This document shows positions 55,802 through 64,000 of a DNA stretch of 64,000 nucleotides, piece by piece (position 1 is the stretch's first letter; each line of letters opens with the position of its first letter). This DNA is from Bacteroidota bacterium. GTDB taxonomy: Bacteria; Bacteroidota; Bacteroidia; NS11-12g; UBA955. The notes under the pieces were generated by a model. The model was not told the DNA's origin. It was given only the letters and a program-made list of their open reading frames with translations, and made no database searches. Location: positions 1 through 64,000 of the forward strand of contig JAURFW010000008.1 of assembly GCA_030834125.1 (NCBI GenBank), given 5' to 3'. A program made the position numbers and the translations under genes.

Positions 55802-57739
55802 TTAATTATTGAAAAAGAAGGAAAGATGCGCCCCAACACTCCAGTAACTCAATCCGGACTTATCATTAACACCTTCGTATTTGATTGTAGTATTACTGTA
55901 ATACCAATCATTAGTACCTAATGATTCTCTAAATCTAAACTGTAAACCAAATCCTATATGCTTATCAGGCAAATAGTCTAAAACAAAATCTCCACCCAAT
56001 AACCACTGTGGTTGATACACTTCTTGCTGAATAACTGCCGGGGGATTCACAATATTGACATTCATAGCCTCATAGGTAAGTCGTTGGACAAAATAAGAAG
56101 CAGCACCTAATATATGTACATTTATCTTCCTTGAATAATAATTCCCCCCAAAAATAAAATCAAAAGAATAAGCCGATAATAAATATCGACGTGTTTCATC
56201 TTGAAATATGCTCACTTTGGCTGGATACTCCTTTGAAGTTGTGTTACTTTGAATAAGTGAGTATCCAACACCCGTAGTTATTAAACCACGATTCCACTTA
56301 ACATTACCATATATCTCCGCTAAAACCGGTGATCGATAGGGCAAACCTAAATCATTTATAAAATGGTATTCCAACGAATTGCTTAATATTTGGGGGTACG
56401 CATATCCAAACGGCGTTAAACTAACTGTCTTCTTTCGTTTACTTTTGTATTTAATCTTTTCATCAACACCCGATTTACGTAATTCAACATCGGAATAACA
56501 AATAATTGCCCATTTAAATTTTCGCGATAATTGGTATAATTCTTTTCCCTTCTCATATAAATTAAACAATGCCAAACCTTCAAGATTTAATGCTTTAAGT
56601 TTATCCAATTCACTATGTAAATCAGAAGTGCTTTCTATATTCTCCGCTGTAATAGCATTAGAGCGATCTGAATAAAAAATACCAATATTTAAAATTGAAT
56701 CTTTTCCGCCAAAATATTTGCTTGATAACTGATTCAATACACTTTTGTAATTGTACCACCCACAGTCAACATCTGACTGGGTCAATGATATATGACAGCG
56801 ACCGAATTGGCCAAAGAACCCTTCGTCCGGATTTTCTCTCAAAGCTTTTGAAAACCTCTCAAATAGGACATGTTCTCTCCATATATATTGCTGATTTGAA
56901 TTATCTAAAGCATTCCAAACATTATATTCTTTTACACCCTTGAAGGCTTCAATAAATTCAATTGAATCTGTAGCTAACCAATTTGTAATTTCTGACCAAT
57001 GCTCGATAATTGATTTCTCGATATGAATACTGTTACTCTGAAAATCACTTCTTATTTCTTCCAACTGGGTTTTCCACTTATCTAGTTTTTCAGTTCGAGC
57101 TCTTAATGAGTCAATATTTTGAGATTCAGAAATATCAAAATCTATAAGTCTATTCGAATATCCAAAAGTTGATTCATACATTACCAATTTAATTGTGCTG
57201 AGAATTCCAATAGGAATTTCTACTTTATTCGAGCGATTTCTTAAAATTTCCGCGACACGTTCTATTGCTAAATCATCAAACCTTTCAATGTCCGCGCCGT
57301 GAATGTGTATCCTATCGTTCAAAGGTAATTTTTGATTCCAATCGTGAAGTTTTTTAAAGAATTTAAAATACTCAACTGAAGAAATACCTTTAATTAATTT
57401 CTCTGCATAATCATCACTTTCAACTACATATCGTTCTAGATAATATGCTCTAGCTGGACTAAGTTCTAATATGTAATGGCGATATCCTGCCCTTTCATAC
57501 AATAAGCGCATTAAAGAATATTCTAAAACAGAATTAAAACCTATTTCTAAATGATTCTCACCAGATAAAACAACACGACAATTAATTGCCGAATCTACCA
57601 ACTCTAATAAACCTGGATTTTGGTCATATTTTTCTGGGTTAAAATTCAATCCTTTTGCCGTGGGTATACTCTGAGCACAAGCAGTGTTCACAATTCCTGC
57701 AGTTAATAGATAAAAAACAAACAACCTAATGATTTTCAT
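55802..57739 (-). CDS. Erythromycin-esterase-like domain fused to a C-terminal outer-membrane barrel
   Basis: 645 residues. Signal peptide 1-22 (ending NTACAQ). Residues about 40-420 resemble the Ere superfamily: GENH at 60-63, ILELSPARAYYLERY at 90-104 with a conserved Glu, IHGADIERFDD at about 147-157 and FGRCHISL at about 315. The first motif is one residue shorter than the GExxH of EreA/B, closer to ChaN/Tiki-type GxxH. Residues about 430-645 are alternating strands ending in SFFFNN, like an outer-membrane barrel with terminal aromatics. This fusion is unusual. Macrolide resistance should not be inferred. It is two bases downstream of a second barrel-ending protein. Confidence 0.7.
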   Translation of the reverse strand: MKIIRLFVFYLLTAGIVNTACAQSIPTAKGLNFNPEKYDQNPGLLELVDSAINCRVVLSGENHLEIGFNSVLEYSLMRLLYERAGYRHYILELSPARAYYLERYVVESDDYAEKLIKGISSVEYFKFFKKLHDWNQKLPLNDRIHIHGADIERFDDLAIERVAEILRNRSNKVEIPIGILSTIKLVMYESTFGYSNRLIDFDISESQNIDSLRARTEKLDKWKTQLEEIRSDFQSNSIHIEKSIIEHWSEITNWLATDSIEFIEAFKGVKEYNVWNALDNSNQQYIWREHVLFERFSKALRENPDEGFFGQFGRCHISLTQSDVDCGWYNYKSVLNQLSSKYFGGKDSILNIGIFYSDRSNAITAENIESTSDLHSELDKLKALNLEGLALFNLYEKGKELYQLSRKFKWAIICYSDVELRKSGVDEKIKYKSKRKKTVSLTPFGYAYPQILSNSLEYHFINDLGLPYRSPVLAEIYGNVKWNRGLITTGVGYSLIQSNTTSKEYPAKVSIFQDETRRYLLSAYSFDFIFGGNYYSRKINVHILGAASYFVQRLTYEAMNVNIVNPPAVIQQEVYQPQWLLGGDFVLDYLPDKHIGFGLQFRFRESLGTNDWYYSNTTIKYEGVNDKSGLSYWSVGAHLSFFFNN

Positions 57740-57741
57740 CC

Positions 57742-59442
57742 CTAAAATAACTTATAACTAATCACAGATTGAACAAAAAATCCTGAATGTGAATATGAAC
57801 TTTCAGAATTAATAAATTGATCTTTATTCTCCCACCGATTATCGGTTAAATCAAATTGGTATTGAGCAAGGAATTCTATCGATAAGTCACCAAATTTCAG
57901 ACCAATGTCTGCCCCAATACCAAGGCTAAAACCATCATTAAATATGCTTTTTAAAGGTTCAGGGTTAGAAAGATTTAAAGGAATATTATCAAACCAGGAT
58001 AATGTAGAATTAGAAAATACAAAAGACTCATTAATGCCAAAGGAGATAGTTTGATTTCCTAATATTCTGGTTGATCCCAATAATTGAAATTGTTGAATAT
58101 CATAATTTGAACCATTCTCATCTAATGCAACACTCTTCCTTCCATAGCTAATAATAGCCTTATTCCCTTCACCAAAATGGAAACCAAAGGCAATTCCGGT
58201 TTGAACAATAGCATTTATCGAATTTAATTGTCTACTATTTAGAGACTCATTTAGAGTTTCTGTATTAGTAAGAATTAAACTAAGCAATGGGCCGAAATAA
58301 ATACCCTTTTTATCAATCCTCTTATAGTTAAACTCTTCTGTAATCTCTTCTTCAGCATAATCTATATCATATAATTCGGGAATATAAATAATTCCCCAGG
58401 GCACATTATTTATTCCGTGAATTTCTACATCTGCTGGTAATAATCTCTTCTGTGAAGGGTCAATATTTCCAAAAAAATCTCTTTGGGACTTTAAGTTAGG
58501 AAAATAAGTTAGTGCTTGTCTAATGCTTAAAAGATCTACCCCAAGAGTTTTCTCTGTGAAAGTATCTGAGAATTCATAATCATCAACAAAAAACCAAAAA
58601 TGTTTATTAAAATTATTTAAGGCTTCTTTTTTTTCCGATGTTTTTTGGCACCAATCAACAATGCTCTTGTAATGCTCAATTAATGTATGAACGTGATATC
58701 CCGGGTTTGTTTTATACTCTGTAAATAATGGTATCAAATCACCCCATAACTCCGAACCACCTAAGCTCTGAACGATATTATCAAGCGATTTTAAAGAGTC
58801 AAGCGCAAAATTAAAGGTTGCATAAAAATCGTTATCAATGGGTTTGTCTTGATCATCTTCAGTACTTAGCTCTTTATAACGCTGGTAAGATTTAATTGAT
58901 TCGGTATTTATATCGAAAGATTCATAATCCCAGAAAACATCATTTAATAAGCTCATGATAAGATCTTTCTCTTCAAATATCATTGAGTGAGACGAAGTAT
59001 AAAATGATTCCCATTTCACTTGAACTAATCTCATTTTTACTCGCTTTGAAGAATCCAAGATATCAAACCAATCTCTAAACGGTCTAAATTGATCCAGTTG
59101 CATGTACTTAAATCGCTCACTGGTATCACGTCTTGTTTCGGCTAGTTCAGCCTCTGATAAATGAATAATGCGATTAATAATTGGCGCATACAGCGGCTTG
59201 ATTCTTGTGTAAATTACTTGAGTGTCGGAAAATTCTTCCTTACTCAAATATTCAAGCATCCAAAATATTTCCTTAAACTCTTGCTGAAATCTTTCAAAAG
59301 GAGAAAACTTTTGTTTATCTGAAAATTTACAATTGGTAGTATGGACTACCCACTGAGAGCTATCGTTGGATTTACTCAATAATGACTTATTATTTAGAAT
59401 ACATAGAAAAAAAACAACTAAATATGGGATAACCCTAGGCAT
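57742..59442 (-). CDS. Exported protein of unknown function with predicted C-terminal barrel
   Basis: 566 residues. Signal peptide about 1-22 (RVIPYLVVFFLCILNN). The N-terminal two thirds (about 40-330) are helical and rich in Trp, Asp and Glu (KEIFWMLEYLSKEEF). The last ~170 residues look like barrel strands (IVQTGIAFGFHFGEGNKAII, FSLGIGADIGLKFGD, SYSHSGFFVQSVISYKLF). No domain recognised. The size and layout (N-terminal soluble part plus barrel) mirror the gene two bases downstream, so the two may form one envelope unit. Confidence 0.6.
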   Translation of the reverse strand: MPRVIPYLVVFFLCILNNKSLLSKSNDSSQWVVHTTNCKFSDKQKFSPFERFQQEFKEIFWMLEYLSKEEFSDTQVIYTRIKPLYAPIINRIIHLSEAELAETRRDTSERFKYMQLDQFRPFRDWFDILDSSKRVKMRLVQVKWESFYTSSHSMIFEEKDLIMSLLNDVFWDYESFDINTESIKSYQRYKELSTEDDQDKPIDNDFYATFNFALDSLKSLDNIVQSLGGSELWGDLIPLFTEYKTNPGYHVHTLIEHYKSIVDWCQKTSEKKEALNNFNKHFWFFVDDYEFSDTFTEKTLGVDLLSIRQALTYFPNLKSQRDFFGNIDPSQKRLLPADVEIHGINNVPWGIIYIPELYDIDYAEEEITEEFNYKRIDKKGIYFGPLLSLILTNTETLNESLNSRQLNSINAIVQTGIAFGFHFGEGNKAIISYGRKSVALDENGSNYDIQQFQLLGSTRILGNQTISFGINESFVFSNSTLSWFDNIPLNLSNPEPLKSIFNDGFSLGIGADIGLKFGDLSIEFLAQYQFDLTDNRWENKDQFINSESSYSHSGFFVQSVISYKLF

Positions 59443-59450
59443 ATTATACT

Positions 59451-60338
59451 TTAAACGATATTTAAAACTTGTTCTTTTATGTGTTCCAAGGTTTCCTTCA
59501 TCTTGACAACGCCTTGTTGCATTAAGAAATAGTTGCTTTTCACCCCGAGAGTATTAATTTCTCTACCCATTTCCTGAGCTATAAATTGCAGTTTCCTTCC
59601 TGTTGGTTCCTGTTGAAGCGTGTCTATGAAATATTTTATGTGCTGATTTAATCTTTGCTTTTCTTCGGAGATATCCCATTTATCTAAATAAATTAATAAT
59701 TCCTGTTCCAACCTGTTCTCATCAACGTTATTCTCTCCAACATGCTCAAGAACATTTCCATAAACTCTCTCTCTCAGCGCTTCTCTCCTATCACCTTCTA
59801 AATTTTCAATTAGTATGAGCTCGTTGGAGATTTGGTGTATATACTCTTTTAATTGTTTACCTGTTGCTGCTCCTTCTTCAATGCGATAATCATTAATTTT
59901 TTCAGAAGCGATTTGAGTGGCTTCAATAATTGCATCTTTTAATTCACTGCTTACTTCTTTCTCACCTAAGCCCAACACATCGGGAACTTTAAGTACCTCT
60001 CGCATTGGATCATTTAAAACAGTACCTAAATCAAATTCTAAATTACGAATGGCTTCCAAATACTGCTTCGCAAGTGGAAGGTTTATTCTGATTTCTTGAT
60101 TTAAACCATTCTCTGATTCAACTTTAATATGATAGGAAACCGTTAGTGTACCTCGTGTTAATTTATCTGATAAAAATTTTCGAACTAGAGGATCAAGCTC
60201 AGCAAGGTATTTAGGTAGTCGAATTTCGGCATCGAAATATTTTCCGTTTAGCGCTTTTATCTCACAAATAATTTTAGTTTGATCGCGTTCCACAATTCCT
60301 CTTCCAAAACCGGTCATGCTTTTTATTACATTGTGCAT
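59451..60338 (-). CDS. YicC family endoribonuclease
   Basis: 295 residues. Diagnostic start KSMTGFGRG and the N-terminal domain ICEIKALNGKYFDAEIRLP. The C-terminal DUF1732 part ends with TGRKLQFIAQEMGREINTLGVKS, with acidic metal-binding residues. YicC proteins are endoribonucleases acting on small RNAs and mRNA. ATG at 60338 is seven codons before the conserved MTGFG. The box TAAATTCG lies four bases upstream. It is first in the minus-strand run, with eight bases to the next gene. Confidence 0.94.
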   Translation of the reverse strand: MHNVIKSMTGFGRGIVERDQTKIICEIKALNGKYFDAEIRLPKYLAELDPLVRKFLSDKLTRGTLTVSYHIKVESENGLNQEIRINLPLAKQYLEAIRNLEFDLGTVLNDPMREVLKVPDVLGLGEKEVSSELKDAIIEATQIASEKINDYRIEEGAATGKQLKEYIHQISNELILIENLEGDRREALRERVYGNVLEHVGENNVDENRLEQELLIYLDKWDISEEKQRLNQHIKYFIDTLQQEPTGRKLQFIAQEMGREINTLGVKSNYFLMQQGVVKMKETLEHIKEQVLNIV

Positions 60339-60342
60339 TAGG

Positions 60343-60350
60343 CGAATTTA
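60343..60350 (-). promoter_or_regulatory. Candidate -7 box of yicC, leaderless
   Basis: The minus strand reads TAAATTCG (one mismatch to TAnnTTTG), ending four bases before the ATG. A TTG lies 21 bases upstream. Confidence 0.35.
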
Positions 60351-60424
60351 GTCAATTTTGCGAGACTCTAACAATCAAATAAGCCCTATAATCGTTTAGA
60401 ATAAGAGTAATATTAAATATAAAC

Positions 60425-60432
60425 TACCTTTG
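60425..60432 (+). promoter_or_regulatory. Candidate -7 box of the M28-bshB1 operon
   Basis: TACCTTTG, a full TAnnTTTG match, 33 bases before the ATG at 60466. Confidence 0.45.
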
Positions 60433-60465
60433 TAATTACAGAATAATAAACAGAGAAAAACCTGT

Positions 60466-61491
60466 ATGATATCAAATAAACTGAACAGCATTCTTAACAA
60501 AACGAATGGCCTTTTTGTTGGTCTTGTGTTTAGCGTTGCTATTTATTCTTGCGGTGATAGTCCCAAGACACCAACTAGCACAGATAAAACGAATAATAAA
60601 TTAAAGGTCATTAAGGAACCTAGGAATGATTTTAATGCAGATTCTGCTTATCAGAATATTGAAAAACAATTATTATTTGGATACAGAATACCAGGTACTA
60701 TAGAACATAAAAAATGTTCAGAATGGTTATTCAAATCGTTAAGCAGTTCTTGTGACACCGCTTATCTTCAGTCTACATCAACAGAAACATTTGATGGTGC
60801 TAAAATCCCCATTTACAATATTATAGGCAGCTTTAATCCAAAAGCTAAGAAACGTCTATTGTTGGCATCACATTGGGACTCTAGACCATATGCTGATGAA
60901 GATGCCAACGATCCTAATAAGCCTGTTCCCGGAGCTAATGATGGAGGAAGCGGTACAGGAATATTATTGGAATTAGCCAGAGTTTTAAAAAACGCCGAGG
61001 ATAAACCAGAGTTTGGTGTTGATATTTTATTTTTCGATGCGGAGGACTTGGGAAAATCACAATACCCTAATTCCTTTTGTTTAGGCAGTCAAATCTGGGC
61101 AAAATCACCACATTTACCGAATTACAATGCAAATGAGGCTATTTTGTTGGATATGGTAGGCGGAGCAAATGCAGAGTTTTACTGGGAGGGTAATTCTTCG
61201 CAGTGGGGATATAACACCCTCGCTCATGTATGGACTATAGGACAAGAGTTAGGACATGGCAATTATTTTATTACTAAAAGTACCTCACCTGTCATTGACG
61301 ACCACTTTTATGTTCAAAAATTCAGTGGTATTCCGATGATAGATATTATAGACTATAATTCACAAGATGGATTCGCCGATCATTGGCATACTGTAAACGA
61401 TAATATACAGACTATCGATAAAAACACATTACATGCTGTTGGTTCCACACTAGAGCATTTTATTTTTAATCCAAGTACAATTTTAAAGTGA
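60466..61491 (+). CDS. M28-family lipoprotein, glutaminyl-cyclase-like
   Basis: 341 residues. Lipoprotein signal with lipobox AIYSC (Cys29), then a Ser/Thr linker. The zinc-peptidase fold shows ASHWDSRPY, PGANDGGSGTGILLELARVL, DILFFDAEDLG and DHWHTVNDN. These match animal and bacterial glutaminyl-peptide cyclotransferases, which make N-terminal pyroglutamate, but the zinc Glu of FFDGEE is Asp here (FFDAED). In Bacteroidota, periplasmic cyclases of this group modify exported proteins, including T9SS cargo with N-terminal Gln. Aminopeptidase activity is the alternative. The stop overlaps bshB1 by one base (TGATG). Confidence 0.83.
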   Translation: MISNKLNSILNKTNGLFVGLVFSVAIYSCGDSPKTPTSTDKTNNKLKVIKEPRNDFNADSAYQNIEKQLLFGYRIPGTIEHKKCSEWLFKSLSSSCDTAYLQSTSTETFDGAKIPIYNIIGSFNPKAKKRLLLASHWDSRPYADEDANDPNKPVPGANDGGSGTGILLELARVLKNAEDKPEFGVDILFFDAEDLGKSQYPNSFCLGSQIWAKSPHLPNYNANEAILLDMVGGANAEFYWEGNSSQWGYNTLAHVWTIGQELGHGNYFITKSTSPVIDDHFYVQKFSGIPMIDIIDYNSQDGFADHWHTVNDNIQTIDKNTLHAVGSTLEHFIFNPSTILK

Positions 61492-62216
61492 TGGAAAAAA
61501 TTATTGATATTCTAGCATTTGGAGCGCATCCTGACGATGTAGAACTTTCTTGTTCAGGAACTTTATTAAAACAAAAAACACTAGGAAATAGTATTGGAAT
61601 TATAGACTTGACAAGAGGCGAATTAGGCAGCAGAGGCACACCAGAAAAACGTAATGAGGAGGCAAAACGAAGTTCATTAATATTGGGTCTTAATATTAGA
61701 GAAAACCTTGGATTAGCCGACGGATTTTTCGAAGAAAATGAAGAAACACTTAATAAAATAATTACAGTAATTAGAAAATACAAACCAAGTATTGTTCTTG
61801 CAAATGCTCCATCTGACAGACATCCTGACCACGGAAGAGCTTCACAAATAATGCGCAGAGCTTGTTTTCTTTCTGGCTTAATAAAAATAAAAACTAAAAT
61901 TGACGGAAAGGAACAACTTCCACATAGACCCAAAAATATCTATTTTTATATTCAGGATAGGAATATAGGTCCCGACTTTGTAGTAGATATTTCTGGTTTT
62001 TTTGATAAAAAAATGGAAAGTATATTAGCTTTCGACAGTCAATTTTTTTCAGAAAATTCCCAAGAACCAAAAACCCCAATAAGTGGTCAAGAATTTCTAA
62101 AGTTTATTGAATCTCGATCTAGAGAATTTGGACGTATGATTAACACAGAGTTTGGTGAAGGTTTTATCTCTGAAAAAGGCTGTTTAGGTATAAATGATTT
62201 GAATCAACTAAGGTAA
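61491..62216 (+). CDS. bshB1: Bacillithiol biosynthesis deacetylase BshB1
   Basis: 241 residues from ATG 61491 (a GTG one codon upstream is not needed). PIG-L/LmbE-type zinc deacetylase converting GlcNAc-malate to GlcN-malate in bacillithiol synthesis. Zinc motif AHPDDVE (12-18), DLTRGELGSRGT and SDRHPDHGRAS with the second His pair are all present and match BshB1. Bacillithiol is the low-molecular-weight thiol of many Bacteroidota. BshA and BshC are not in the window. Confidence 0.93.
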   Translation: MEKIIDILAFGAHPDDVELSCSGTLLKQKTLGNSIGIIDLTRGELGSRGTPEKRNEEAKRSSLILGLNIRENLGLADGFFEENEETLNKIITVIRKYKPSIVLANAPSDRHPDHGRASQIMRRACFLSGLIKIKTKIDGKEQLPHRPKNIYFYIQDRNIGPDFVVDISGFFDKKMESILAFDSQFFSENSQEPKTPISGQEFLKFIESRSREFGRMINTEFGEGFISEKGCLGINDLNQLR

Positions 62217-63593
62217 TTGAAACTTAAAGTACTCATATCAATAGGATTATTAATATTTCTTCTGTTAGGAAGTCCGTTAGATATTTACGCCCAACACCCG
62301 ATGATTGAGAAGTTATCGAACCTTAAAGCAATTTCCATTAAAAGGCATCCCATAAGCAATGATTCAAATACCATTTATTTACCAATGCATTTCAATACAG
62401 CAGATGTTATTGAAAAATACGATTTCAATGAATTGCCTAAGGGAAAAGATGTAATACGTATTCATTTAGCTTACACAAGATATAAGGAAGTTGATACTTT
62501 CAATCAGAAAAATTTAAATAGGAATAGATTTATTAAGCTTTATGAAAAATTTCCTGAGCTTTTTGATTTAAAAGAGATCGAGTGGCGTGTATATGAGCAA
62601 GTAAAAGCGACAAAACACGAAGTTGCTGAAAAAGAACTACATGGTTTTGTTATATTTTTGAGAGAACCTCGTAATTGGAGTGAATTAACTAAAGAACGCA
62701 GTCTTATTGATAGGTTGCTTTTAGATTTTTACGATAGTACTGTCGTTGTTCCAGATAAAAAAGTATATCGAGTTAGGAGAAAACGAATTCCAACTGGTAA
62801 ATTTATTCCCGTTCGCTGGGATAAACAAGAAAAGGGAATTCGTTACAATTCTTCATCCATCTGGGGCCGAGAGCCCGAATATAAACTGATATATGATACA
62901 TTAGGTTCTAAAACAATTAAAGGTAGCAGCAGAAAAATTGGAATCTTCAACGGTAATATCCTAAAAAATTCCTATGAATACGAATCCTTAGTCAATAGAA
63001 AATTCGAGGGGAAATGGGCAATTGTATCCGACGTTACAGCAAGTATGTCGCCCTACAGCGCTCAAGTATTAGCATTTCTAAAAACCAATGTTCAATTTCG
63101 CAAAAACAGCAATCTTGTATTCTTCAATGATGGTGATGGGAAACCAGAATCTTTGAAACGATTGGGTTACAGTGGAGGTATTTATTATGTAGGAGGACAA
63201 GAAATTGATTCTGTTTACTTCACAATGCTTACGGCAATGAAAAATGGAGATGGTGGTGATTATCCAGAGAATAGTATAGAAGCCATTGTAAGGGCAATAA
63301 ATAAATGGCCGAAAACAGATTCTGTGTTGTTAATCGCAGATTCAAAAGCAATGGTAAAAGATATTAAGCTTTTGAAATATATAAAAAAGCCTGTATGTAT
63401 TTTACTTTGTGGCAACGTAAATGGAGATATTCCTGAAGATTATTTGGAAATTGCTCATAGAACCAAGGGATGTATTATACAAACCGATGGGGATTTGCGA
63501 ATCACCCATAAGCTAAAAAATGGCGAAACGATTGAGTTAAACGGACGTGAATATAGGTACAGCAAAAATTCTTTATTGTTGAACGATGACTAG
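62217..63593 (+). CDS. Exported VWA-like protein of unknown function
   Basis: 458 residues starting at TTG 62217, directly after the bshB1 stop. Signal peptide 1-25 (GLLIFLLLGSPLDIYAQ). Residues about 30-260 have no recognised domain. The C-terminal third resembles a von Willebrand A domain: the metal-site variant DVTASMS at 272-278 (DxTxS instead of DxSxS), GDGGDYPENSIEAIVRAI at 344-361 and the strand SVLLIADSKAMVKDI. Ligand and role are unknown. Tight linkage to bshB1 may be only transcriptional. Confidence 0.65.
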   Translation: MKLKVLISIGLLIFLLLGSPLDIYAQHPMIEKLSNLKAISIKRHPISNDSNTIYLPMHFNTADVIEKYDFNELPKGKDVIRIHLAYTRYKEVDTFNQKNLNRNRFIKLYEKFPELFDLKEIEWRVYEQVKATKHEVAEKELHGFVIFLREPRNWSELTKERSLIDRLLLDFYDSTVVVPDKKVYRVRRKRIPTGKFIPVRWDKQEKGIRYNSSSIWGREPEYKLIYDTLGSKTIKGSSRKIGIFNGNILKNSYEYESLVNRKFEGKWAIVSDVTASMSPYSAQVLAFLKTNVQFRKNSNLVFFNDGDGKPESLKRLGYSGGIYYVGGQEIDSVYFTMLTAMKNGDGGDYPENSIEAIVRAINKWPKTDSVLLIADSKAMVKDIKLLKYIKKPVCILLCGNVNGDIPEDYLEIAHRTKGCIIQTDGDLRITHKLKNGETIELNGREYRYSKNSLLLNDD

Positions 63594-63654
63594 TATTTAT
63601 TAATATTCATCAACCATGTGATACAAATCATATGTATTCATTAATTCCACATAG

Positions 63655-63662
63655 TACCTTTG
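63655..63662 (+). promoter_or_regulatory. Candidate -7 box of the flavoprotein gene
   Basis: TACCTTTG, a full TAnnTTTG match, seven bases before the ATG at 63670. Confidence 0.45.
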
Positions 63663-63669
63663 TGTTGAC

Positions 63670-64000
63670 ATGATTGAAACAGACATTATAATTATTGGGG
63701 CCGGACCAGTTGGATTATTTACCGTTTTTGAAGCCGGTTTATTAAAATTACGCTGTCATATTATTGATGTTCTTCCTCAACCAGGTGGTCAATTAACAGA
63801 AATCTATCCTAAAAAACCTATATATGATATTCCAGGTTTCCCCGAAGTATTAGCAGGAGAATTAATAGATAATTTAATGGATCAAATTGCACCTTTCAAA
63901 CCGGGATTTACATTAGGTGAAAAAGCGGTTTCTATCAATAAACAGGGGGATAATTTTATAGTTATTACTGAAAGTGGCACCATACATAAAGCACCTAATA
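63670..64000 (+). CDS. Ferredoxin-NADP reductase/thioredoxin-reductase-like flavoprotein (partial)
   Basis: 110 residues visible, open at the window end. The N-terminal FAD-binding dinucleotide motif is IIIIGAGPVGLFTVFEAG. The stretch DVLPQPGGQLTEIYPKKPIYDIPGFPEVLAGEL is typical of the thioredoxin-reductase-like ferredoxin-NADP reductases. The redox CxxC of true thioredoxin reductases would lie beyond the visible part, so I favour the FNR group on the PGGQLTEIYP segment alone. Confidence 0.9.
   Translation, partial: MIETDIIIIGAGPVGLFTVFEAGLLKLRCHIIDVLPQPGGQLTEIYPKKPIYDIPGFPEVLAGELIDNLMDQIAPFKPGFTLGEKAVSINKQGDNFIVITESGTIHKAPN

Noticed and set aside
55802..57739. Macrolide-resistance gene call for the erythromycin-esterase-like protein
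   Set aside because: Only the fold signature is shared; the first active-site motif is shortened and the protein is fused to a barrel.

Overview
The window is a stretch of chromosome from a member of the Bacteroidota, probably a Flavobacteriales-like lineage. It is AT-rich and has tightly packed genes with almost no Shine-Dalgarno sequences. Promoters carry the Bacteroidota -7 box TAnnTTTG. Lineage-typical content includes type IX secretion system (T9SS) cargo with type A and type B sorting domains, PorV/PorQ-like barrels, a TonB-dependent receptor with an N-terminal carboxypeptidase-regulatory-like domain, an HMG-CoA synthase, bacillithiol deacetylase BshB1, and small families such as DUF6952 and DUF3109. 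I saw no tRNA, rRNA, CRISPR array, intact IS or prophage.

Layout. 1-4050 (minus): RND efflux pump and its membrane fusion protein. 4262-5481 (plus): peroxiredoxin, thioredoxin and DUF6952 operon. 5605-8646: HMG-CoA synthase, PhnA and RmuC. 8647-9082: a gene-poor gap with a perfect tandem repeat. 9083-11389 (plus): a three-gene operon of a TerB-like protein, a pentameric ligand-gated ion channel homologue and a TPR lipoprotein. 11529-12326: two small RNA-binding proteins (RRM and cold-shock domain). 12327-12902: a gene desert at the 3' end of mnmE. 12903-16046: mnmE and fhs, divergent.

16059-25283 (minus) is a T9SS-linked cluster: an ECF sigma factor, a one-pass membrane protein that looks like its anti-sigma factor but carries a T9SS type B (CHU_C) domain, a giant type B cargo protein and an OmpA protein with PorE-like architecture. 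25352-27359 (minus) is housekeeping: holB, HIT and greA. 27444-36216 (minus) is a second T9SS module of three nearly abutting genes: TonB-dependent receptor, 1296-residue type A cargo and PorV-like barrel. Upstream of it lie three spaced copies of GCAAnTTTAT.

36375-49995 holds metabolism and envelope genes: a PGDH-like dehydrogenase, accC, ccmB, the tail-specific protease, an M49 peptidase, a GNAT-like protein, a secreted C1 peptidase, ald, an alpha/beta hydrolase, an outer-membrane protein and waaA. 50117-53977 holds groESL, ruvX, def and a UbiA prenyltransferase. 53974-60338 is a minus-strand run: yicC, two outer-membrane proteins (one fused to an erythromycin-esterase-like domain), pssA, purE and DUF3109. 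60466-64000 (plus) holds an M28 lipoprotein, bshB1, a secreted VWA-like protein and the start of a ferredoxin/thioredoxin-reductase-like flavoprotein.

The items most worth following up are the channel operon, the sigma/anti-sigma pair with a T9SS-cargo-like periplasmic domain, the TonB receptor-cargo-PorV operon with its repeat array, the esterase-barrel fusion, and the recurring TAnnTTTG-N4-ATG arrangement, which predicts many leaderless mRNAs.
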